64,000 nucleotides of DNA from NCBI GenBank assembly GCA_030068075.1, contig CM057839.1:55890960-55954959 (forward strand), in the 5' to 3' direction. Shown one piece after another: positions 55,591 through 64,000 of the stretch. How positions within the stretch are numbered: position 1 is the first letter of the stretch; every line of letters starts with the position of its first letter. The notes under the pieces are model-generated. The model was not told where the DNA came from and did no database searches. It saw only the letters and a program-made list of their open reading frames with translations. A program made the translations under genes and the position numbers. This stretch comes from Paguma larvata (taxonomy: Eukaryota > Chordata > Mammalia > Carnivora > Viverridae).

Positions 55591-57550
55591 AAATACAGTG
55601 TTTCCTTTGTTCCTTGATATCATGATGAGTGAACAATTTTTTCCCTTATTGACCTTCTTATAATAAGTAGTTTTATATCAGAGTCTCCCGAGTCTCTTCC
55701 GATGTGGATCTGACCTAGGTTAATGTATGCTAAAAACACACAGTCCATTAAATTTATCCTTTTTTTCTTTTTCTAAATTGTGTTTGGAGGTTTATATTTC
55801 TCTCTTTATAGTTATTCAAATAAGAACACAAATAATCACACCCTCAAAATAGATATTTTATCATGCATTTAAGGATGCATACAAATTAAAGCAAGATATT
55901 AAAGTGTGGGGTACTTTAGGTATAGTCTGGTAACTTTTTGATTAATTTTCCACTGTTCTTATCAATTACTGCTAAATTTAACTTTAGTCTTCCTTATGCT
56001 AATTTAAGTAGAACATTTACATTTCTCAAGTGATTAAAAATAAATGTTCACTGGAGTTCCCATTTGCTTAGCTGCAGCCTAGTCAGCTCAAGCTCACTTT
56101 ACCTCAGAAAAGCTATACCCCCTCTCTTTAACTGCCTGCTATAAAATTATCAGAAAACATTAAGTTCCTCTTAAACACTCCCAATTAATTTAGATACCTG
56201 CTTCTCACTTTGCCTCCTCCTCATGTAATTCTCAATTCACCAAGATCAGCCCCTGCTCACTCTGCCCAACTTCCTCCATTCCTCCCCCACCCCAGCGTGC
56301 TCTCCCTTGTGAGCAAAACACACATGTTGCGTGCACACACACAGAGCTATGAAGACACAGATTACAGTTATATCTGAAATGAGACTCTCCTGTGATAACA
56401 TCCTCCCAGTTTGGTCTCTCCTGTGTTGTAGGGGCTAAAGTTACATAATATTTATCCTGAATTAAATGATTTGATCATTGTGTACAAGAATCACTTAGGG
56501 GGTAAGATCAGTGGGATGAATCCCAGAAATGCTGAGTTGGGAGCTCCTGAGTGGGAACCAGGAGACATGACTATAAACAGCCAGTCATCTAATTGTAATG
56601 CAGGCATTTTGGATGAATCTTTGTACACTTGGATCAAGTATTCCTAGAATCCAATAAAACAAAATATTTTACGTAGGTTAACAGTTGCATAAAATTTATG
56701 ATTTTTTGGTAATCCTTAATTTCTGTCCTTTCCCTATACTGAAAGTGTTCATTGGATGCTTTCATATCAATTTGTTATATGGGCAAATTTACTATTTTTA
56801 ACCAAACAGAGAAATAGAACTCAGGGGAATAGGAATTGTTGGAAGCAGAAGAGAATGCTGAATAAAATGACCTAATTGTCATGAAATCCACATACAAGCT
56901 AGAGCAGATTCGTAGTATAATCCTTACCTCATCACTATGCATCTTTGGGATGGTCACGGGTTCCTTTAATATTTAGCTATGCCATCTCTGGAATAAAGTT
57001 GCAAGAAGATGTTGGCTTCAGAGCAGGGTTATTATTAATGATAGAGTGGAAAGATTTTAACTTTTCTGAAAAATATCTTCTTGAGCCATTCTCTTCAGGC
57101 CATACCATGAGTCTTGCTGTACATTGATGAATATACCAGGATCATCAAACACAGCGTCATGACAAGCTGTGTTTGTGATCAGTTCTGTTGTATATCACAA
57201 CTCACAGCTGGTATAGAGCAAAGAATTTATTATCAAAAGTAAAAAACCAAATTTGAAATAATTTTTATTTTTAATTTAAAGCAGATTGAAGATTTTTCTT
57301 TTGGTAATAACATATCTTCCACAATGCAATTTACTTGCATTGTGATGTGCTTTCTAAGCAGACATGAAAGATTTGAGCTTAAAGACACCTTGTGGGTACT
57401 ACTGATTATAAAACATGCTGTATAATCTAGTATGTAGCTTAAAATGAATTACCTCATTATTAATAGTTCTTTTAAAAATTATTGCAATATTTTGTATTGG
57501 GATTTATACTTTGTAACCTAGTGTTCCCTCTACCAAGCGTTGTCTTACTC
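55591..57550. other. Repeat-poor single-copy stretch of 2.0 kb
   Basis: No recognised repeat. A CACA-rich patch lies near 56318-56342. No gene. Confidence 0.4.
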
Positions 57551-57712
57551 CAGCTCTGTGTTTCTCAAAAAATGCTCTATGGACCACCTGTGTAAGAATT
57601 ATCTTGAGGGTAAAAATTCTTACTCCTAAATCATTAATGAATCATGGTCCCAGAATCTGCATGTTCAATAAACACCTTAGATGCCGACGACAGTTTGAAA
57701 ATCACTGCTACA
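57551..57712. mobile_element. Old hAT-type (MER5/MER20-like) DNA transposon relic
   Basis: Left end CAGCTCTGTGTTTCTCAAA and right end TTTGAAAATCACTGCTAC are decayed inverted CAGTGGTTCTCAAA-type ends. The interior carries CCCAGAATCTGCATGTTC and TTATCTTGAGGG. The right end is the target of the next SINE. Confidence 0.65.
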
Positions 57713-57713
57713 G

Positions 57714-57882
57714 GGGTACCTGGGTGGCTCAGACCATTAAGCGTCTGACTTCGGCTCAGGTCACGATCTTGCTGCTTGTGGGTTTGAGTCCCATGTCGGT
57801 CTCTGTGCTAACAGCTCAGAGCCTACAGCCTGCTTAGGATTCTGTGTCTCTCTCTAGCTCCCCCTCCCCAGCTCATGCTCTG

Positions 57883-57918
<36 letters not shown>

Positions 57919-57958
57919 TCAAAAACATATAAATATTAAAAAAAAATTAAAAGGAAAA
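57714..57958 (+). mobile_element. Carnivore SINE with a long perfect target duplication
   Basis: GGGTACCTGGGTGGCTCAG head, TTCGGCTCAGGTCACGATCT, GCTCAGAGCCTACAGCCTGC, an extended CT arm, and A-rich tail. The 17-base duplication GAAAATCACTGCTACAG (57697-57713, 57959-57975) is exact and consists of the hAT right end. Confidence 0.96.
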
Positions 57959-58261
57959 GAAAATCACTGCTACAGTATATTACCATTATAGTAAATCACA
58001 TTTCTCTACTGTGGTGCCTTCCACTTCATGTATCTCTCTGTGCCCCTCCTAGTTATTTTACTGCCATCTCAAAGTCCTGGACAGAGTGCTCGTATAGAAT
58101 GCTGATCTTGCCATTGAAATGCCTGCATAAAGGTGAACATGGAGCTGCCAACACTTCCCTTGGCTGACTGTGTTTTTGCTCTCAACAACATATTGAGAAC
58201 TAGAATACATCAGAATCACAGACAGCATCATTACATGGTCTTCCAATCACCTCTTTCCCCA

Positions 58262-58890
58262 AAAGTAATCACTATCCTGACTCTTATCACCAAAGATTAG
58301 TTTTCCTGTTTCTTTAATTTTAAATAAAATTAAATGATATAGTATGTCATCTTTTGTTTTTGGCATCTTTCACTCAGGATTCTGTTTGTAAGACTGATAT
58401 ATACTATTACTTGTAGCAGTTCATTTATTCTAATTACTGTATAGTGTTTCATATGTAAATTTATAATTCCTTTATTCATGCCACTATTGATAGACATATG
58501 GATTGCTGAACAGTGCTATGAACATTTTTTTTAAGTTTTTAAGGTTTTTTATTTATTATTGAGAGACAGAGACAGAGCACGAGCATGGGAAGGGCAGAGA
58601 GAGGGGGAGACACAGAATCAGAAGCAGGCTCCAGGCACAGAGCCCGACGTGGGGCTTGAACTCACAAACCGTGAGATCATGACCTGAGCGGGAGTCGGAT
58701 GCTTAACCGACCGAGCCACCCAGGCGTCCTTGAGAACATTTTGTATATTGATTATATTTTGACTGTTATCAGGAGAGCTGTGTTAAAAGTCTTCCACTAT
58801 AATTATGAACTTCTACATTTTTATTTCTCTATTTTTTGCTTTGTATATTTTGAAATTGGATTTTTAGGCATATAACAAATTAGAATTTCA
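58262..58890 (-). mobile_element. Old L1 fragment, minus strand, split by a SINE
   Basis: A CACCAAAGATTAGTTTTCCTG block, CATCTTTCACTCAGGATTCT, then after the SINE AAGTCTTCCACTATAATTAT and TTTTGCTTTGTATATTTTG. These fit antisense L1 3'-UTR and ORF2 pieces that are not collinear, so two fragments may be joined. Confidence 0.55.
58529..58733 (-). mobile_element. Carnivore tRNA-derived SINE
   Basis: A/T tail, GA-rich arm, GAAGCAGGCTCCAGGCACAG body (the CTGAGCTGTCAG segment is deleted), and CGAGCCACCCAGGCGTCC head. Flanking duplication GAACATTTT (58520-58528, 58734-58742). Confidence 0.94.
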
Positions 58891-59104
58891 TTAGTTTGAG
58901 TAAGTCAAACATGTATATTGTACAGATATATATGTCTCTCTCATGTAACTGCAGAAAGAATTCATAGCTTCCAAGCTAATAAGGGTAAAATAAATTAATG
59001 CAAATAATTAAAAACATAAGAGAGAAGATTAATTTAAAATAAGCAGGAAAAAAATTAGTACACAAAGTGTAAGTTTCTAAATAAGAATACCAATATATCA
59101 CTAC

Positions 59105-59590
59105 TTACATTAAATGTTTACAGCAGCATACAAGAGCCAAATTATGGTAACAGCCCAGTGTCCATCCATTGATGAATAGGTAATGAAAATGTAGAATGTA
59201 TATACAATGGAATATTACTCAGCCATAAAAAGAGTGAAATCATGCCATTTGCAACAACATGGTTGGAGCTAGAGAGTATTATACTAAGCAAAATAAGTCA
59301 GAAAAAGACAAATACCAAATGATTTCACCCATGCGTGGAATTTAAGAGACAAAACAAATAAGCAAAGGGGGAAAAAAAGAGGGACCAACCAAGAAACAGA
59401 CTCTTAACTAGGAAAAACAAACTAATGGTTACCAGAGGGGAGGTGGATGGGGGGATGGGTTAAATAGGTGGTGGGGATTTACAGGGCACTTGTGATGAGC
59501 ACCAGGTGATGTATTGAATTGTTGAATTACTATATTGTACACCTGAAACTAATAGTACCCTGTATACTAACTGGAATTTAAAACCTTAGA
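59105..59590 (+). mobile_element. Relatively young carnivore L1 3' end, plus strand
   Basis: GTCCATCCATTGATGAATAG, TACAATGGAATATTACTCAG then CCATAAAAAGAGTGAAATCA, GCAACAACATGGTTGGAGCT, AAATAAGTCAGAAAAAGACA, GAGGTGGATGGGGGGATGGG, TTGTGATGAGCACCAGGTGA, and GTACACCTGAAACTAATAGT. This is the best-preserved L1 3' UTR in the window. It is 5'-truncated inside the end of ORF2. Confidence 0.92.
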
Positions 59591-60479
59591 AAATCAAAAT
59601 GGACTAAATAATCCAATAAAAACACAAAGATTTTGAGAGCTCTGTGCTTTTTTACAAGAGGTATAACTTAAATACAAAACACAATATATTAAAAATCCTC
59701 TTTTATCTAGTATTATAGCTATGTCCACTTTCATTTTGGTTTTTATTTGCATGGCTATAATTTTTCATCATTTTACTTATATTTTTATGTCCACTGACAA
59801 TTTATTGTTACTTCTTTGAAGATTTTATTTATTATTATTTTTTTAATTGCCAAGGTAGTGTGTGTAGACAGGAAGGAAATAAATATTATTACCATGAAAA
59901 TTTTCAGTTCATCAAAACGAAAGTAAACATTTTAGATCACAGTAGTTTCTTTTGAAAATAAAACTTAGCAGGAAACAACTTTGATTATATGAGTACTATA
60001 AAATGTCAAAATATTATACTGATCAGTTTTTTCAAAAAGGTAAGGAAAAAAAGGCATATAATATCAACTTCCTGGGACCACAGATGATCAATGAACACAG
60101 GGGAGCATGGGAGAATATATAATTGAGGAAAGGTCTCATTTAAATTTCACCACACTCTGCCTCTTATTTTATTTACTGAGAGATGGCAAGTTTCCAAACA
60201 TACCTGATCTTCCAGAAATTTGACCTTCCATTTTAATTGGGAAGCCCATGGTGTACATAGAATTATTAATTTATTCTGTAAAATATATTTATTATAAAAA
60301 TATGGATGATTTTATTGCAATGAAAATAAAATTGCCAGCATTGTATTAATTGGTCCAACATTATATGAATAATGTAGACCTTTGGATTTTCAGAAAAATG
60401 AGTTACTAAGATTATTCTTCTTGTAGTCTTGCCCCAAGTAATAAAATACAACTCTAGCAGATTCCAATTAAAACCAGTG
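59591..60479. other. AT-rich stretch, no feature seen
   Basis: A 96-codon minus frame (60266-60556) shows no known family. No repeat recognised. Confidence 0.4.
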
Positions 60480-61558
60480 AGATGCATGGTATCTTCAATA
60501 AAAAGGAAGAAGGCCCAGGACTGAGACCAGATGACATCTAATAGAACTTGGGGCAAGAAATGAACCCATTAAAGGCAACTGAGATTAGAAGCCAGTGAGA
60601 AAGGAGAAAAAATAGAGTTTGATATCTTAGAAACCAAATAACGAAATTTCTTCAACAAGGAATGGGTGATTATTCCTCTTAAATGCTGCTGGTGGTCCAA
60701 ATAAAATGTTAAATAAAAGTTGGCTATTGGATTTGGCAAGTTGGTAACATCATTAAGTATAATCTCATTGGAGTTTGGAGGCAAGATTGTGCCTGGCATA
60801 AGGAGATGAGTGGATGAGTGCAAGGAGGTGGGGACATTGAATCCAGACAAGAGATTCACTATAAAAGAAAGAGACTAAGGAGTGGCAGGAGGAAAACATG
60901 GAGCCTAGGGAACGTTAATGGCTATTTTTTTGCAATATACTTGTAAACTGTTTTGAATGATCCAAAGAGAGAGAGAAAAGTTAATTATGTACAAGACTGA
61001 GAGACAGTTCAAGGCATCATATCTAAAAATGCAAGGGGTCATGCATTCAGTGTATAAATGAGGGGGTTGCCCTTAGATTAAAGTCAGAACAGTTTACTCA
61101 TTGTGTTAGAAAGAAAGGAATATTTATATAGGCTGGTAGATTTGGTAGTGAAGAAGGGAAGCAGTTTTCTTTTGATTTCTTAAAAGTCGTCAATAAAAGG
61201 CAATCCCGATAGAAGAGTAAGAGGAAGTGATCTGAGAGTAGAAGGTTTAATGAAAGAAGAAAGTCTGGAAAATAGAAGTATTAATTAACTAGAACATATA
61301 GTAATGTTGAGAGGCAGTGCCTACGAATGGTAGACATGTTTCATTAAGTAAGAGAGAGAGAGAGAACCTTCAGAGAACAAGAAATTTTGCAGACTACCAA
61401 TCCTTATGTTACAAAATTCCAAGAAAATGGAAATATTAGAGGACCCAGTAAAGGATTGGAGATGAGTTCAGATTGGAAGAACTCTAGATGATGATGGTGT
61501 CCTGAGAGACTTGGGATTCCTGATGACTAATATCTACCCAGATATAAGACTTGACGGA
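60480..61558 (-). mobile_element. L2 LINE relic (upstream part), minus strand
   Basis: Antisense L2-like blocks: GATTATTCCTCTTAAATGCT, GCATAAGGAGATGAGTGG, AGAGGAAGTGATCTGAGAGT, and TAGATTTGGTAGTGAAGAAG. The order and GGAG/GAGA-rich texture fit. Frames are broken. Confidence 0.5.
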
Positions 61559-61559
61559 A

Positions 61560-63050
61560 TTAGTTCTGATAGTACAGAAATATATCCAAGTGTTTGTGAA
61601 AGGTGACATAAAGTTGGTATCATAAATGGTGTAAGAACACTATCTACTCTCCACTTAGAAGACACACAGGATCCCTATCTCTCATCAAAGACAAAAGTGA
61701 ATTCTAGATTGTGTAAAAACCTGAAGTAGGAAAGTGTTATACTATTAGAAAGAAACATAGGAGGGGCACCTAAGTGGCTCCATCGGTTAAGTTCAAGTGT
61801 CAGACTCGGCTTCAGCTCAGGTCAGGATCGCATGGTTCCTGAGTTGGAGCCCCACATTTGTGCTGACAGTGCAGAGCTTGCTTGGGATGCTCTCTCTCCC
61901 TCCCACAGTCTCTCTCTGTGCCCCTCCCCTTCTCATTCTCCCTCTCTCCCTCTCTCCCTCTCTCCTTCTCCCTCTCTCCCCCTCTCCCCCTCTCCCTCTC
62001 TCCCTCTCAAAATAAATAAACTTAAAAAGAAATGTAGGAAAAGCCATTGTATGTTTGAAATTGGAAATTGTTTTTTAATCAGGTCACTAAAGGCACAGCA
62101 CATAAAGGAAAAGATTAATCAGTTTGATGCCATCCAAGATAAGATTTTAATCTGATAGTGGCATCATAAATTTAGAAGTCAAAGGAAAGAATGGAAGTCA
62201 ACATTTAGCACAGACAAAAGGTAGAATTGATCTATGGAAAAAAAATTAAGTGGGCAAAGGAAATAGAGATGCAATTCACAGAGGAGGGAGATACAATGGC
62301 AAATAAACATCTGGAAAGACACTTCGCTTATCAGGAAACTATAAATTGAAACAATATTTTTAATCATATTACACCCATTTAATTAGAATGAATAAAAATA
62401 CAATGGTATTCATTAGTTACCATGAGAAAAATACAGACTTGCATACAATATTGATGGAAGTCAATCTGGTGTACTTACTACTGACCATTTCCACTTTTAG
62501 GTACTCTCCTGGAAAAAATCAGACCCATGTTCACAAACAGAGATATGCAATAGTGTTTAGTGCAGCATTACTCATTATAATGAAAAAATTACAACAATTT
62601 GAATTTCTTGGCTTAGGGGAATGGATGCATGAAATATGGTATATTCAAATTAGATAATGATGCAGTTGAGGAGAGATAAACTATATGCCATATTTTTGGT
62701 ATGTATATACTATACCAACATGCGTAGACCTGAAAATGTGTTGAATGAAAAAGCAGGTTGCAAAGAGACATACACCATTTTATAATTGATAACAAAGTTT
62801 TATGTATGCTAAAAATCACTGTATTGTTTACAGATACCTATATTCTAAAAATAGAAAACAATGAACATGGAAAGATTTGTGTTGAATTTACCATAGCAGA
62901 TGTCTCTGCTGGAGAAGGCAGATACAGGAGAGAGAGTTCCTTTAAATTCATTTTCTTCATTTATAAAATTGAAGAACATACATGAAGATTGTACACATAT
63001 GGGTATTGATTACAGGTGTCCTTAACATCTTACTTTGGTAAATTTCTAAT
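61560..63050 (+). mobile_element. Old L1 ORF2 C-terminal part, plus strand, split by a SINE
   Basis: Blocks TTAGAAAGAAACATAGG (ORF2 KENIG region), then after the SINE AAAGGAAAAGATTAATCAGT then TTGATGCCATCCAAGAT, AACATCTGGAAAGACACTTC, TTAGTGCAGCATTACTCATT, and AGCAGGTTGCAAAGAGACAT. The sense order of ORF2 to the 3' end is preserved, with many stops. Confidence 0.72.
61763..62025 (+). mobile_element. Carnivore SINE with expanded CT arm
   Basis: GGGGCACCTAAGTGGCTCCA head, GCTTCAGCTCAGGTCAGGAT, a shortened body, then a long (CCCTCTCT)n arm (61936-62007) and AAAATAAATAAACTT. The duplication AAAGAAACATAGGA / AAAGAAATGTAGGA (61749-61762, 62026-62039) lies in the L1. Confidence 0.93.
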
Positions 63051-63249
63051 GTTTTTTTAATCCTCAAAATCAAAGAAAAAAGAAATAAGGATAGATTAGA
63101 TAAAGAAGAACTTAAGAGTGCATCCAAACACAAATGAGCATGTCTTTTAGTGAAAATAAAACAGCTATGAGGAGAACTTAAAGGATATCGAGTTATTTGG
63201 GACTCCAACCTAAAGAAGCAGAGTTCTTTTTCTCTTTATTCTTAATTTT

Positions 63250-63457
63250 TTGAATTATTTTTTTAATGCTTATTTTTGAGAGAGAGGCAGAGTGTGAGTG
63301 GGGAGGGGCAGAGAGAGAGAAGACACAGAATCTGAAGCAATCTCCAGGCTCTGAGCTGTTAACACAGAGTCAGACGTGGGGCTTGAACCCACAAACTGTG
63401 AGATAATGACTTGAGCCAAAGTCAGATGCTTAACTGATGTAGCCATCCAGGTGCCCC
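63250..63457 (-). mobile_element. Carnivore tRNA-derived SINE, left of a tandem pair
   Basis: A/T tail, GA-rich arm, CAATCTCCAGGCTCTGAGCT, and GTAGCCATCCAGGTGCCCC head. A likely duplication is GAAGCAGAGTTCTTTTT (about 63215-63231) against the sequence after it (GGAGTAGAGTTCTTTTT). Confidence 0.92.
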
Positions 63458-63475
63458 TGAAGGAGTAGAGTTCTT

Positions 63476-63704
63476 TTTTTTTTTTTTTTAATTTTTTAAT
63501 GTTTATTTATGAGAGAGAGAGTGACAGAGAGACAGAGCGTGAGCAGAGGAGGGCAGAGAGAGAAGGAGACCCAGAATCCGAAGCAGGATCCAGGCTCCGA
63601 GCTGTCAGCACAGAGCCGGATGCGGAGCTTGAACTCACAAACTGTGAGATCATGACCTGAGCCGAAGTCAGACGCTTAACCTACTGAGCCACCCAGGCAC
63701 CCCC
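63476..63704 (-). mobile_element. Carnivore tRNA-derived SINE, right of a tandem pair
   Basis: T run, GA-rich arm, GAAGCAGGATCCAGGCTCCG, and ACTGAGCCACCCAGGCACCCC head. A perfect 14-base duplication GGAGTAGAGTTCTT (63462-63475, 63705-63718). Confidence 0.95.
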
Positions 63705-63718
63705 GGAGTAGAGTTCTT

Positions 63719-64000
63719 AAAGTCACACTTGGTTTGTCAACTCTCTGACCCAGTTTCTTATACAATTTAAGTCACCTCTTACATCCAGAGTGTTCTTAAC
63801 TATTGGAAAGCGTTCCTGATTACAAAAGTTTCCTTTTATTTTAAAGCATTGAGTTCTTACCTTTCTTCCAGTTGAGAACTTTGACCTATAAAGTTTTGGC
63901 ATTCATCTAATATATTAATATCAGATAAGGGAGGGGACCAAAGTGGTATCTCTGGTACAAAGAAGTCCGCAGAGGCCAGATACTTTACAGTTTTTGGTAC
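63719..64000. other. Single-copy stretch to the window edge
   Basis: Nothing recognised. Confidence 0.4.

Overview
The window reads as nuclear DNA of a cat-like carnivore (Feliformia, most likely Felidae). The marker is a set of about 20 tRNA-derived carnivore SINEs. The best-preserved ones begin with a GGGGCGCCTGGGTGGCTCAG-type head, continue through a body resembling CAGAGCCTGGAGCCTGCTTC, then a CT-rich stretch and an AATAAATAAA/A tail. That body and tail match the feline form and not the dog or mustelid/pinniped forms as I know them. The rest is AT-rich, CpG-poor mammalian sequence. It holds old L1, L2, MIR, hAT and LTR relics, many microsatellites, no bacterial-style gene packing and no CpG island.

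I found no protein-coding gene I can support. Every open frame is short. Most fall in transposon relics, SINEs or microsatellites, and the rest show no recognisable family. The window therefore looks intergenic or deep intronic. Two stretches could be non-coding exons from splice-site or polyadenylation signals alone (35421-35742 and 55334-55590). A repeat-free, motif-dense stretch (about 22946-23640) is the best enhancer candidate. All three are inferences.

Layout: 0-2.5 kb, SINEs, a CA repeat, an L1 3'-UTR relic and a MIR. 2.7-7.2 kb, minus-strand old L1s around a minus-strand LTR element. 7.2-10 kb, AT-rich and poorly recognisable. 10.07-14.35 kb, one long minus-strand L1 reaching into its 5' UTR, with a young L1 tip nested in it. 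14.8-24.5 kb, mostly single-copy with SINEs, MIRs, an LTR, a hAT element and the enhancer candidate. 24.7-28.8 kb, an array of L1 pieces in both orientations. 28.8-32.5 kb, mostly single-copy. 32.5-34.2 kb, an L2 split by a SINE pair, then LTR-like sequence. 34.6-41 kb, mostly single-copy with tandem duplications and an unidentified insertion inside an L1. 41.5-44.3 kb, a dense nest of SINEs, L1 and L2, including two inverted L1 insertions. 44.3-57.5 kb, a SINE-free stretch with only ancient repeats and microsatellites. 57.5-64 kb, SINEs, L1 and a long L2.

Nothing here works together as a system. The informative content is insertion history: target-site duplications, nesting order and rearranged L1s. 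I see no previously undescribed biological system. Repeat classes rest on recognition of consensus motifs, so subfamily names are avoided and edges are usually good to about 10-30 bases.
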